In this document: positions 17,894 to 26,436 of the stretch, piece by piece
Layout: each line of letters opens with the position of its first letter
Numbering within the stretch: position 1 is the stretch's first letter
Source: Oscillospiraceae bacterium
GTDB taxonomy: Bacteria > Bacillota > Clostridia > Oscillospirales > QAMX01
Assembly: GCA_015067675.1 (NCBI GenBank)
Contig: SVMB01000019.1
Span: 1 to 48,264, forward strand
Reading direction: 5' to 3'
Length of the DNA stretch: 48,264 nt
Program-made: the position numbers and the translations under genes
The notes under the pieces: generated by a model
The model's input: only the letters and a program-made list of their open reading frames with translations
Database searches by the model: none
Told to the model about the DNA's origin: nothing

Positions 17894-18733
17894 TCACAGG
17901 CCGTAGAAAACGCGCATGGCCTCCTCAACATTGGCTTCCATCGCTTTTCGGGCAGCGTCGGCGATGTCGAGGAAGAAGGTCACGTCCTGATGACTGATCA
18001 GCTCTTTGACGCCGCCTGCGCCTGCGCGGGACATATAGCTGTAGTAGTTGACCTTGCGGATGCCGTTTTGGATCGCCGTGCGGTAATCCTCGTGGCTGAC
18101 GCCGGAGCCGCCGTGCATGACGAGGGGCAGCCCGGTCTTTTCATAAATAGTCTTCACAAGCGCCAGATCCAGTACAGGCTTTGACTTGTAGATACCGTGG
18201 GCGGTGCCAAAGCTCGGAGCCAGGGCATCAATGCCGGTCTCGCGGCAGAATTCCACGGCCATGGCGGGATCGGTGTATACAGGTCCCGTGGGATTGGGAG
18301 AGAGACCGCCCTCACGGGCTGGCATGGCACCCAGCTCTGCCTCAATATCAACGCCGCAGCTATGAGCCATCTCGGCGGCCTTTCTGGTGTTGGCGAGATT
18401 TTCTTCATAAGGCAGAAGGCTTCCGTCATACATCACGCTGGTCACGCCCAGCTTCAGAGCTTCTTCCATATACGCAAGATCCTCGCAGTGGTCAAGATGC
18501 ACGCAGACCGGTACCCGGGCGGCTTTTGCGGCAGCGAGCATCGCGGGAACCAGCACATGAATGGGCGCACTTTCTTCAAACAGCGGCAGATGGGCAATCA
18601 TGACGGGGACATTTAAGGTTTCGGCGGTATGAATGACGGCCAGAACCTGTTCAAGATTCGGTGTATTGAACATACCGATCGCGCAGTTCTTTTGCTCGGC
18701 GATCGCGAGAAGCTCAGACATTTTAGCAAGCAT
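17894..18733 (-). CDS. Class II (zinc) aldolase, FbaA/GatY/KbaY-like
   Basis: 279 residues. Metal and catalytic residues match the class II fructose-bisphosphate/tagatose-bisphosphate aldolase family: V-C-V-H-L-D-H-C (H and D), E-A-E-L-G, G-T-A-H-G-I-Y-K and V-M-H-G-G-S-G-V. The usual phosphate-binding K-(V/I)-N-x-x-T-(D/E) near the end is replaced by K-V-N-Y-Y-S-Y-M-S, so the substrate may differ from ketose bisphosphates. It is last of a minus-strand operon with an FAD oxidoreductase and a PHP phosphatase (54-base gap). AAAGAGG lies 9 bases before ATG 18733. Family sure, substrate unknown. Confidence 0.85.
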   Translation of the reverse strand: MLAKMSELLAIAEQKNCAIGMFNTPNLEQVLAVIHTAETLNVPVMIAHLPLFEESAPIHVLVPAMLAAAKAARVPVCVHLDHCEDLAYMEEALKLGVTSVMYDGSLLPYEENLANTRKAAEMAHSCGVDIEAELGAMPAREGGLSPNPTGPVYTDPAMAVEFCRETGIDALAPSFGTAHGIYKSKPVLDLALVKTIYEKTGLPLVMHGGSGVSHEDYRTAIQNGIRKVNYYSYMSRAGAGGVKELISHQDVTFFLDIADAARKAMEANVEEAMRVFYGL

Positions 18734-18787
18734 GGCAGAAAACCTCTTTCACTGATGATGTGGGTGTTTTTGAGGAGAGCAGCAGGT

Positions 18788-19567
18788 TTACTTCCGCAGC
18801 AGTCGCAGCTCGGGCTCCCCGATGTAGTTGAGCCCGAAGTTTTTCACCATCGCCCTGGCCTTCACGATGGATGCCTCATCATAGGCACTTTCCACGTCGT
18901 GGGCGTCAAAGCCGAAAGTCACGGGCGCTTTTTCCTGTCCGGCGATGACCCAGAAGGCATCGTTGGGGTAGATGCGATTTTCGCGGATGCCGAGGAAGTT
19001 GATTTCCAGCGGCGTTGCTGTTTCCACAGCCGCGCGGCAGAGCCTGCGCATATGACGCTCGTAGACGGCAGGATCGCCTGAGAAGCGGAAGAGATCAGGA
19101 TGGGCGACGTAGGAGAAGACGCCTGTGTTCATGGCCTCGATCACGGTGGAAACATAGAAAGCAATGCTTTCCTCGTCAGCGTGATCGCGCATACTGTGCA
19201 GCGAGGGGCCGGGATGTTCAGGCACGCAGAAGTGCTCTCCCAGAATCAGGTATTCGGCGCCTGCAGCTTTCACATCAGCAAGCATCTGGGGGAAACAGTC
19301 GCGGTAGTACTCCATCTCGAAGCCGATGTACAGTTCAATCTGGTCGCGATACTTCTCGCGCAGCGCGCGAAGGGTCTCAAAATACGCCGGAACCTGATCG
19401 GTCGGAACACGGTAGGCGGACTCAAAGCCGTCGTCAAAGCGCAGCGGTACATGATCGGAAAAGCCCATGCGGCGAATGCCGCCGCTGATGGCGCGCAGAA
19501 TGTATTCTTCCTCGGTACCGGTGGCATGGCTGCACCGGGCAGTGTGTGTGTGGAAGTTGTAGGTCAT
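18788..19567 (-). CDS. PHP-domain phosphatase, histidinol-phosphatase-like
   Basis: 259 residues from ATG 19567, preceded by AAGGAGA. The PHP metal site starts with N-F-H-T-H-T-A-R-C-S-H, continues with F-S-D-H-V-P-L, and is completed by H-P-D-L-F-R and F-D-A-H-D. Relatives hydrolyse histidinol phosphate, but no other his gene is nearby. Placed between an FAD oxidoreductase and an aldolase, it more likely dephosphorylates a sugar phosphate (inference). Confidence 0.82.
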   Translation of the reverse strand: MTYNFHTHTARCSHATGTEEEYILRAISGGIRRMGFSDHVPLRFDDGFESAYRVPTDQVPAYFETLRALREKYRDQIELYIGFEMEYYRDCFPQMLADVKAAGAEYLILGEHFCVPEHPGPSLHSMRDHADEESIAFYVSTVIEAMNTGVFSYVAHPDLFRFSGDPAVYERHMRRLCRAAVETATPLEINFLGIRENRIYPNDAFWVIAGQEKAPVTFGFDAHDVESAYDEASIVKARAMVKNFGLNYIGEPELRLLRK

Positions 19568-19620
19568 GATGATTCTCCTTGGATGTGTTGAGAGTGGCGG
19601 CATACGGCTGCTTTATCTGG

Positions 19621-20991
19621 TCAGAGGTTCACGCTGTCCAACTCGGCAAGCCGGGAATAGGGTAGGTCACGGGGAAGAACACCTGACGCGAGACTCCGGG
19701 CGGCAGCGGTCCCCGCAGCTTCGCCCAGCTGCAGCATGGTACGCGAGAGTCTCGCGCTGGATGCCGCCAGATGGGAAAACGATGCGCCGCGGCAGGCGAC
19801 CAGGAGGTTGTCGATCTCCCGCGGAAGCAGGCATTCATAGGGGATGGTGTAGCGGCCGGTGTCCTGACAACCCTGACTTCCCTGACCGTGGGTATCGGCA
19901 GGATGATCGGCCACGGCGATGGGATGACGGGCAGCCGCACCTTTGGGACAGCCGCGGTGCAGATCATCGATGGTCAGCACGTATTCGCCTCGCAGACGAT
20001 AGGTTTCCCGCAGACCGAGCAGGGGAAACAGATGGGTGATCTGCCAGCCGGTCAGACCATAGCGCCGGGCAAGCCAGCGCATGTAGCTGAAGGCACGGGC
20101 CTCGCAGATGTGCCGGAGTTCATCGTAGGAATGCCGCAGGTAGAGTTCGCCTTCGGCGGTTGGCAGCATGTTGACACAGATGCCGCCGCGGGGATAGACA
20201 TCAAAGCAGCTGACCGGACTGTCGGAGCTTTCCATATGGGCTTCCCAGTCGGAAAGGTCTACGTCGCGGTACTGCTCGGGAATCTGTGTGATGGTCTCAA
20301 TGGTATGGGTGATGCGAAAACTTTGGGTAATGCCGTTGAGGCGGGATGTGGGCGCAGCCGGTGCGGCGGTCTCCCCAAAATCGGCAGCGGCATCCTCTCC
20401 GATAGCATAGGCGCAGCCGGCCATGCGGGCAGCAGCGATATCGGCGGTGCAGTCGATGACCAGACGGGGACGGATGGTCATGACACCGTTGGGCGTCTGA
20501 ACAGTGCAGGCGGTAATGGTGCGGCTGTCGGTTGTGAGGGAGACAAACCGGGAGTTATAATATAAGGATAGATGACCGCCGGGATCGGCTTCTGCCATCA
20601 GATCGTTCATAACCTGCGCCATGGCGTCCGGTTCATAGTGGAAGCGGCGAAAAGCATCCGGCTGCAGGCCAAACCGTGCGAGGGTACTTTCATAAGGATC
20701 GCCGCAGCGGTCGGAGACTGCCCAGCGGGTATCGGCGGAGACATAGGCGGTGGTTTTTGCGACGAAACCGTCACCGGAGGCCATCAGCCGTCGGGCAATT
20801 TCCGTGTGGAGACCGGGCAGGGAGATGCCGGGCTCCCAGTTATTGACGCCGCCGTAAGTGGAAGTGCCGCCGGGACCGGGACACTGCTCAACCGCAATGA
20901 CATGCGCGCCTCCGGCAAGTGCGCGATACACCGCGCCGAAACCGGCTGAGCCGATGCCGAGGATGAGGATATCTGTGTCAATACAGTTCAT
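19621..20991 (-). CDS. FAD-dependent oxidoreductase (second copy of family)
   Basis: 456 residues from ATG 20991 (AAAGGAGG upstream); a longer reading frame to 21186 has no ribosome site. The FAD motif is L-I-L-G-I-G-S-A-G-F-G-A-V; P-G-G-T-S-T-Y-G-G-V follows, then V-I-D-C-T-A-D and the C-terminal N-L-L-V-A-C-R-G-A-S-F-S-H. It belongs to the same family as the protein at 14732-16111 but is well diverged from it. It heads the operon that continues with the PHP phosphatase and aldolase, and could supply an oxidised sugar for aldol cleavage (inference). Confidence 0.83.
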   Translation of the reverse strand: MNCIDTDILILGIGSAGFGAVYRALAGGAHVIAVEQCPGPGGTSTYGGVNNWEPGISLPGLHTEIARRLMASGDGFVAKTTAYVSADTRWAVSDRCGDPYESTLARFGLQPDAFRRFHYEPDAMAQVMNDLMAEADPGGHLSLYYNSRFVSLTTDSRTITACTVQTPNGVMTIRPRLVIDCTADIAAARMAGCAYAIGEDAAADFGETAAPAAPTSRLNGITQSFRITHTIETITQIPEQYRDVDLSDWEAHMESSDSPVSCFDVYPRGGICVNMLPTAEGELYLRHSYDELRHICEARAFSYMRWLARRYGLTGWQITHLFPLLGLRETYRLRGEYVLTIDDLHRGCPKGAAARHPIAVADHPADTHGQGSQGCQDTGRYTIPYECLLPREIDNLLVACRGASFSHLAASSARLSRTMLQLGEAAGTAAARSLASGVLPRDLPYSRLAELDSVNL

Positions 20992-21106
20992 GCCGCGTCC
21001 TCCTTTAATACAGGCTTTCAGGGCAACCCGATGATATCTACATTTTACCACAGGCAGCCCGGAATTTCCAGTCTGTGTTTTGTGCGAATGAAACCTGCGG
21101 GGAGTC

Positions 21107-21135
21107 TTGTGGAAGGACTGCGTATGTGCTATAAT
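21107..21135 (+). promoter_or_regulatory. Promoter of the GH-D-like glycosidase gene
   Basis: TTGTGG (21107-21112), 17-base spacer, perfect TATAAT (21130-21135). A transcript would start near 21142, which rules out the longer upstream reading frame and supports ATG 21175. Confidence 0.7.
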
Positions 21136-21174
21136 GACGCTATGATCCGGAAGGAAGAAAGGTTGGTAACGACT

Positions 21175-23148
21175 ATGTACAGCCATGCATACAACGAAAA
21201 AAGCGGACTTATCGAGATTACCCGAAACGGCAGCTTCTGGTTTTCCGTTCCGGCGGCGGTGAGCGTCAACGGATGCGCATACGCGCCGTCAGTGGCCGAA
21301 AACACGCAGGATCGGCTCGTTCTTGCCGATGAAACCGGCAGCATTTGCTTTCAGTTTCGGGCCGACAGCATCGAAGTGTCGTTCAATCGGCGCTTTGACG
21401 CAGATACGCCGATTTATGAGGCAAAATATTTCCGGAATGACCGCAGCGGTATGAATCTGGACGGCTTTGACCGGGCTTTCTGCCCCCAGCCCCGGCGCAA
21501 TGACGGCCACAATATGGATTTCTACAAAAACCTGCCCGATTGCTCGCTGACAGGCTATTTCAGCCCCTCCATCCTCAACTTTTCCATCGGCAGCGGGCTT
21601 GGATGGGTGTCCTTCGGCCTGCTGGATATTCCGGACAGTTCCTACTACCGGCTCTGCGAGGACTTTTCAATTCTTGCCGAGTCCTGCGGCGGCAATAAGG
21701 TTATCCGTGCGGGTGAAACCTACCGCATGCCCCGGCTGCTGATTACCTTCCCGGAGGATGAGTGGCAGGCAATCACGCTCTTCCGCGAAAAGCTCATGGC
21801 CTATGGCCTGTATACGCCCGCGAAGCCTGCACTCTCCGAAGTCCCCGCGTGGTGGCGTGAACCCATCATCTGTACCTACGGTGATGAGCTGTCCACGCAT
21901 ATGCTGGACGACGTGGATATGATCGATCCGCGCTTCAATGTCGACTGGGTACGCATGCTCGTGGATACCGCCGAGAAAAAGTGGGGTATCCGGCACATGA
22001 ATATCGTCCTTGATGCCTTCTGGCAGATTCAGTTTGCTCTGGATCCCAGGGCTGATGAGAGCCGCTTTGGCGATATGCGTGCGTTCACCGATGAGATGCA
22101 TGCCAGAGGCCATCACGTGCTGGCCTGGATTACGCCCATGTTTGACAGTATTGCCAACGGCTTTGAAACCCGCAGCCAGCGGCTGGGTGTACTTTCAAAC
22201 CGTGAGCTTGCGCCGCTGGGAGTGGAGGGAAGCCGCTCCATTGAACTGACCTCCGACAACGCTGCTCTCTATTACCGCGAGGTTGCCCGGCAGCTTTTCG
22301 GTGACGGCGAGGGGGAATATCACTTCGACGGCGTAAAAATGGACTACATGGCGCTGCAGCGCAATCCCGCGCTGCACGGTCCCTATGCCCATCCGGAAAA
22401 GGGACTGGGTATGCGGGAGCTGAAGCTTTTCTATGAGATGTTCCGGGACGCTGCCAAGAGCGTGCGGGAAGAGGTGCTCATCAACTGCTCCGTAACCGAT
22501 CCGCGCTTTGAGCATCTCATCGACCTAAACCGCCTCCACGACACCCACGCCGGCTGCATCGAAAAAGAGATGCGCGCCCGGGTATCCACGCTGGCCTGTC
22601 CTGAGCTTCTCATCGACTCCGACGGTGCACTCATGCTCACCGACTGGGCAAAGCGGCACTATATCTGCGCAGCGATTTATTCCATCCCCTCCAACTACTA
22701 CACCCTGCGCTACCATGACCGTCCCATGGACGAGCGGGATCTCCCCGGCATGGGAACGCTTTTGCAGATGGCAAAGCTGCGTCCCGACGGACGTGCACTG
22801 ATGGAGAGCTTCGGCAATTGGAGGCTGGAAGGAGAATCTGGCGACGTGAGAGGCCGGAGCCTCGACGGCCATACGCTGGTGTTTTACCCCTGGGAGAAGT
22901 CGGAGAAGGGCTATCTCTTCACCTGGCAGAACGAGACGGTGATCATACCGCTGCAGGGGCGCAAATTCGGGAAGCTCGAGCCCGCGGCCGAGGGCTATCA
23001 GGTGGATTACGCCCGGGATCAGGTCATCATCCGGCTCAAACCCGGCGTGCTCTACAGCTTTGAAAGTATCGACGAGGGCAACGGCATCGACAATCTCTTC
23101 CGTACAAAGGCGCCCGACGCCGCGGTGGAGATGGATTATTCCAACTGA
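21175..23148 (+). CDS. Glycoside hydrolase, clan GH-D/GH31-like TIM barrel
   Basis: 657 residues from ATG 21175 (AGAAAGG about 12 bases upstream). An N-terminal beta-sandwich (about 1-230) is followed by a TIM barrel. Y-H-F-D-G-V-K-M-D-Y has the K-x-D signature of alpha-galactosidase-type enzymes, with D390 the likely nucleophile. W-I-T-P-M-F and L-L-I-D-S-D-G line other barrel strands; the Asp pair in the latter may provide the acid/base. A C-terminal beta-domain (about 570-657) closes the protein. No signal peptide, so intracellular. The exact GH family and sugar are uncertain. It is divergent from the FAD/PHP/aldolase operon. Confidence 0.75.
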   Translation: MYSHAYNEKSGLIEITRNGSFWFSVPAAVSVNGCAYAPSVAENTQDRLVLADETGSICFQFRADSIEVSFNRRFDADTPIYEAKYFRNDRSGMNLDGFDRAFCPQPRRNDGHNMDFYKNLPDCSLTGYFSPSILNFSIGSGLGWVSFGLLDIPDSSYYRLCEDFSILAESCGGNKVIRAGETYRMPRLLITFPEDEWQAITLFREKLMAYGLYTPAKPALSEVPAWWREPIICTYGDELSTHMLDDVDMIDPRFNVDWVRMLVDTAEKKWGIRHMNIVLDAFWQIQFALDPRADESRFGDMRAFTDEMHARGHHVLAWITPMFDSIANGFETRSQRLGVLSNRELAPLGVEGSRSIELTSDNAALYYREVARQLFGDGEGEYHFDGVKMDYMALQRNPALHGPYAHPEKGLGMRELKLFYEMFRDAAKSVREEVLINCSVTDPRFEHLIDLNRLHDTHAGCIEKEMRARVSTLACPELLIDSDGALMLTDWAKRHYICAAIYSIPSNYYTLRYHDRPMDERDLPGMGTLLQMAKLRPDGRALMESFGNWRLEGESGDVRGRSLDGHTLVFYPWEKSEKGYLFTWQNETVIIPLQGRKFGKLEPAAEGYQVDYARDQVIIRLKPGVLYSFESIDEGNGIDNLFRTKAPDAAVEMDYSN

Positions 23149-23167
23149 TATACCCGGTATGAACTAT

Positions 23168-23200
23168 AAAAGCCAAGCGACAGTTTGACGCTTGGCTTTT
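23168..23200. terminator. Bidirectional terminator
   Basis: Perfect 12-base arms aaaagccaagcg (23168-23179) and complement (23189-23200), with A on the left and T on the right. It serves the glycosidase gene (plus) and the small membrane protein gene (minus). Confidence 0.85.
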
Positions 23201-23230
23201 ACGTTTGAGGGCAGAGCCGGATTCAACCGG

Positions 23231-23671
23231 TTATTTCATGATCTCCGTAATCTGCTCAATGAATTGCTCTGCATTGTTCATGATATATTCTTTGTCGTTG
23301 ATTGAGATTTGTCCGGACACTGTCACAACGATCTTGACAGAGGATGAATCATCGACAGCAGCGTAAATGATCAGCAGTTTAGGGCCGATGTTGGACATGT
23401 TGCCGTCTGAAAACGGGGTAAGAGGACTTCTGATGTAAGGGTATTGTTCCAATAAGGATAAAATGGCGCCTTTCTGCTCGGCGGTAATATCATTATAATC
23501 AACCGTATTGGACTCCGGTTTGCCGTAACTGACCGTGTGTTCGGACAAGGACAACGTGAACGTGCAATCCTCAGTCAGGAGCTTTGAAAACGACAGGGGC
23601 TTATAATAGATACAAATGCAAATCAGCAGAACAACTGCAATGGACAGACGATAGATTGTTGACTTTTTCAT
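23231..23671 (-). CDS. Small membrane-anchored hypothetical protein
   Basis: 146 residues; family not recognised. One N-terminal hydrophobic segment (about 9-23, L-S-I-A-V-V-L-L-I-C-I-C-I-Y-Y) after a basic MKKSTIYR start would anchor the protein with the rest outside. The outer part is a compact mixed sequence of about 120 residues without obvious catalytic motif. AAGGAGG before ATG 23671 shows a real gene. It is more AT-rich than its neighbours. Confidence 0.75.
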   Translation of the reverse strand: MKKSTIYRLSIAVVLLICICIYYKPLSFSKLLTEDCTFTLSLSEHTVSYGKPESNTVDYNDITAEQKGAILSLLEQYPYIRSPLTPFSDGNMSNIGPKLLIIYAAVDDSSSVKIVVTVSGQISINDKEYIMNNAEQFIEQITEIMK

Positions 23672-23727
23672 CCGGATTACCTCCTTGCCAAATCCATGTT
23701 GTGTGGGGAGGCGTTCTTGACGGGGGA

Positions 23728-25083
23728 TCAGATACGCTTGAGGAAGCGGAAATCCTTGGGGGCAATGCAGAGCGTCTGCACGTGCTCGCCGCTTTCGCGA
23801 TCCAGCCAGGCATCGGCAAGCGTCACCGTGACCGGGACTTCGCCGAGATTGGATACCACCAGATACTGTTCCTCGTTGGTAAAGAGCGTGGCAAAGGTGT
23901 CGGCAGACAGGGACTCTCTGAACATGGGCGACTCACGGATGTCCATGTGGACGATGCTTCCCTCGGTGACCATGGGCTTGTAGAGGGAGAGCATCCCGCT
24001 CCAGTAATCCAGCTCGCCCGGATCGTCGGGGAGAGACGACCAGTGGCTGTAGACATATGGGCCGTTTGGATGGCTGCGGCAGAACTCGCTGACGGCCATG
24101 CGCTTTGTATAGGCGCTGTAGCGGGTCTCGTAGGGGAATGTGGGATGGCACATGCCCATGCCGGTCCAGGGTCTGCCGTGGGTCAGCAGAGGAAACTGCA
24201 CGAAGGGGATGGTCAGGGCATAATAGTAGCGGGGATTATCCCGGGGCAGATACCGCTTGTCGGGGCAGGGGACTATGTAGAGCGGAGAGTCCTTGTAGAG
24301 CAGCGTCTTTTTGGCGTCGGTTTCACCTTCACCGATCCAGAGATAGTCGTATGCCCGCTCGTGGTAGACGCCGTGGGTGCTGTCATCGTGGAGCTTGTAC
24401 ACGCCGCCGCGGCGATGAACCTCTTCATAGAAGATGCACAGCAGATCCTCTATATAAGGATCATACTCCATGGCGTGTCGATCAAAGGGCAGCCCCGCAT
24501 CGCGCTGCTTGTAAATCATTTTGTTGAGTCCGTCGTAACCCCAGTCGTTGTAGATGCCGTCAAAGCCGTAGCGGTCGATGACCTCGAGGGCTTTGGGGAT
24601 GATGAAGCTGCGCCAGGCGGCGCTGTCGGCAGAACCCTTGCGATAGTGCAGGATGACACCGTCGTAGGTGTAGTTGGTGTGGCAGAAGGCTTCCTGGAAA
24701 TCAGCAGCTTTGGGCTGCAGATAGCCGGAGGAAATGTAGGGAATGATCCTGATGCCATTTTCGTGGCAGAGCTCGACGAAACGCTTCATGCCTTCGGGAT
24801 CCTGCGGCGTATACTTGTCGGCACCGTAGAGGAGCATCGCGTCGTTCCATTCCTCATGAACCTGAATCATCTCCACGCCGCGCTCGGCGAGGGTGCGCAG
24901 AAGCTGATGATCGTATTCGGTGGGCATGGCGGAGATGGGCTGCGGATAGTCTCCAAGGCTGTAGGTGACCTGACCGGGCATGTAATTGCGGATACGCTCC
25001 TTGCGGGAGCAGCCGGCGGCATTCTGCTCGGCAAAGCGGATATTTTCAATGCGGGCGCGCTGAGATTCCAGTGAATACTTCAT
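23728..25083 (-). CDS. TIM-barrel glycosidase-like protein
   Basis: 451 residues from ATG 25083, with AAAGGAG upstream. The sequence has barrel strands V-E-M-I-Q-V-H-E-E-W, I-R-I-I-P-Y-I-S and G-F-D-G-I-Y-N-D-W-G-Y-D; the Asp in the last is placed like the nucleophile of clan GH-D and GH31-like enzymes. A C-terminal beta-domain ends at F-L-K-R-I. No signal peptide. Related proteins occur in carbohydrate loci, and I cannot name the family or sugar. It is transcribed alone from a strong promoter, away from degV. Confidence 0.65.
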   Translation of the reverse strand: MKYSLESQRARIENIRFAEQNAAGCSRKERIRNYMPGQVTYSLGDYPQPISAMPTEYDHQLLRTLAERGVEMIQVHEEWNDAMLLYGADKYTPQDPEGMKRFVELCHENGIRIIPYISSGYLQPKAADFQEAFCHTNYTYDGVILHYRKGSADSAAWRSFIIPKALEVIDRYGFDGIYNDWGYDGLNKMIYKQRDAGLPFDRHAMEYDPYIEDLLCIFYEEVHRRGGVYKLHDDSTHGVYHERAYDYLWIGEGETDAKKTLLYKDSPLYIVPCPDKRYLPRDNPRYYYALTIPFVQFPLLTHGRPWTGMGMCHPTFPYETRYSAYTKRMAVSEFCRSHPNGPYVYSHWSSLPDDPGELDYWSGMLSLYKPMVTEGSIVHMDIRESPMFRESLSADTFATLFTNEEQYLVVSNLGEVPVTVTLADAWLDRESGEHVQTLCIAPKDFRFLKRI

Positions 25084-25118
25084 ATCATCAGGACTCCTTT
25101 CCATCAGGTTCTGATTCT

Positions 25119-25147
25119 ATTGTAAAAGGAAACACGGGTCCTGTCAA
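25119..25147 (-). promoter_or_regulatory. Promoter of the TIM-barrel gene
   Basis: Minus-strand TTGACA (complement of 25142-25147), 17-base spacer, TACAAT (complement of 25119-25124). Confidence 0.75.
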
Positions 25148-25181
25148 TCATATGTATGGATGTTGAACAGAAAAAACGGAG

Positions 25182-25203
25182 AAGATCAACAATTGTTGAT
25201 CTT
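25182..25203. promoter_or_regulatory. Perfect 22-base palindrome, candidate operator
   Basis: The half-site AAGATCAACAA is followed directly by its exact complement. It lies between the divergent promoter region of the TIM-barrel gene and degV. The lack of a loop and T tract argues against a terminator and for a dimeric repressor site. Confidence 0.5.
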
Positions 25204-25212
25204 GAGTTGAAC

Positions 25213-25246
25213 TTGACTTGCAATTAGGCTGTCATAATGCTAATTG
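25213..25246 (+). promoter_or_regulatory. Candidate degV promoter with overlapping inverted repeat
   Basis: TTGACT (25213-25218) and TAATGC (25235-25240) are 16 bases apart. An inverted repeat CAATTAG (25221-25227) / CTAATTG (25240-25246) overlaps the presumed -10 box. Confidence 0.4.
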
Positions 25247-25308
25247 TCAAATTGCATTCATTGCAAAGTATATGTGCGGCCTCGACCGCACCGAAAAGAG
25301 GATAATGT

Positions 25309-26166
25309 ATGCCGAAAAAGGTTTTTATATGCAGTGACAGCACCTGTGATCTGGGTGAGGAACTCATTCGCCGTTATGACGTGCAGATTCTGCCGTTGGG
25401 TGTCAATCTGGGCGAGAAGCTCTATACGGACGGTGTGGACATCGATCCCGATACGATCTACAGCCACTATGAGCAGACCGGCGAGCTGCCCAAGACCTCT
25501 GCGGTCAACGTGGATGAATTCATGACGTTCTTTGAACGGTATGCAAAAGAGGACGCTTCTGTGGTGGTGTTCACCATCAGCTCCGAGATGTCCTCCACCT
25601 TTAATAATGCAAGACTTGCGGCGCAGGAGTTTGAGGATGTTCACGTGGTGGATACCCGCAATCTTTCCACCGGCGGCGGTCTGCTGGTCATCACTGCGGC
25701 GGAAATGGCGCAGGAAGGCAGAAGCGCTGCCGAAATCGCCGCTGCCTGCGAGAAAATTGCGGCAAATGTGGACGCCTCCTTTGTGATCGACAATCTGGAA
25801 TACCTGCACAAGGGCGGACGCTGCACGGCTCTGGCTGCTCTGGGGGCAAATCTGCTCAAGCTCAAGCCCTGCATCATGGTGCGCGGCGGCAAGATGGGCG
25901 TGGGCAAGAAGTACCGCGGACAGTTTGGGGCGGTGCTGGAGAAGTACGTGGCGGACATGGTCGGCGACGGCGCCGGTATCCGGAAGGATCACATCTTTGT
26001 CACCCATGCCGGCTGCGATGAGGCGATTGTGAAGCAGTGCGTGTCGCAGGTGAAGAAGCTGGGCGTCTTTAAGGAGATCCATGTGACCCGTGCCGGCTGC
26101 ACCGTTTCCTCCCACTGCGGACGCAATACCCTGGGTGTGCTGTTTATCCGCGAAAGTGCTGTCTGA
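25309..26166 (+). CDS. DegV family protein (fatty-acid binding)
   Basis: 285 residues, normal length. The N-terminal motif I-C-S-D-S-T-C-D-L is the family start; P-K-T-S-A-V-N, F-T-I-S-S-E-M-S-S-T-F-N-N-A and V-D-T-R follow. The C-terminal part has L-E-Y-L-H-K-G-G-R and L-L-K-L-K-P. DegV/FakB proteins bind an acyl chain; FakB members present fatty acids to the kinase FakA for phosphorylation. No fakA is in the window. AAAGAGG precedes ATG 25309. It is a single-gene unit ending at a terminator. Confidence 0.9.
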   Translation: MPKKVFICSDSTCDLGEELIRRYDVQILPLGVNLGEKLYTDGVDIDPDTIYSHYEQTGELPKTSAVNVDEFMTFFERYAKEDASVVVFTISSEMSSTFNNARLAAQEFEDVHVVDTRNLSTGGGLLVITAAEMAQEGRSAAEIAAACEKIAANVDASFVIDNLEYLHKGGRCTALAALGANLLKLKPCIMVRGGKMGVGKKYRGQFGAVLEKYVADMVGDGAGIRKDHIFVTHAGCDEAIVKQCVSQVKKLGVFKEIHVTRAGCTVSSHCGRNTLGVLFIRESAV

Positions 26167-26194
26167 GAAGCGGCAGATACATATTGACGATCGT

Positions 26195-26232
26195 GAACGG
26201 AAGCCGCATGATGCGGTTTCCGTTCTTTTTTG
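26195..26232 (+). terminator. degV terminator
   Basis: Long hairpin gaacggaagccgcat / atgcggtttccgttc (26195-26209 and 26211-26225) followed by six T. Confidence 0.85.
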
Positions 26233-26379
26233 AAGCAGTTTATATCAAAATACTGCTAACATACCGAAAAAACACGAAAAACTGCAATTTGAAGGAAAGA
26301 AAAGGGCGTAACTGACAAAATAGGGTTTCAAAAAGTCGTTACATTGCTGTAATCTGCTGTGGAAGTTCCGGGAAGAGTA

Positions 26380-26388
26380 TGCTATAAT
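26380..26388 (+). promoter_or_regulatory. Extended -10 promoter of trkA-trkH
   Basis: TGC-TATAAT (TATAAT at 26383-26388) forms an extended -10 element. No good -35 box is present, which fits extended -10 promoters. Transcript start would be near 26395. Confidence 0.6.
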
Positions 26389-26404
26389 ACCGTCACAATT
26401 CTTT

Positions 26405-26436
26405 GTCCGGGAACGGACGAGCCAACAGGGCTGTTG
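26405..26436 (+). promoter_or_regulatory. Two small hairpins in the trkA leader
   Basis: GTCCG-GGAA-CGGAC (26405-26418, GNRA-type loop) and CAACA-GGGC-TGTTG (26423-26436) stand side by side in a leader of about 65 bases. They match no riboswitch I know. Confidence 0.4.

Noticed and set aside
23584-25074. Plus-strand open frame of about 496 codons
   Set aside because: Antisense shadow of the TIM-barrel gene, which has a promoter, ribosome site and barrel motifs.
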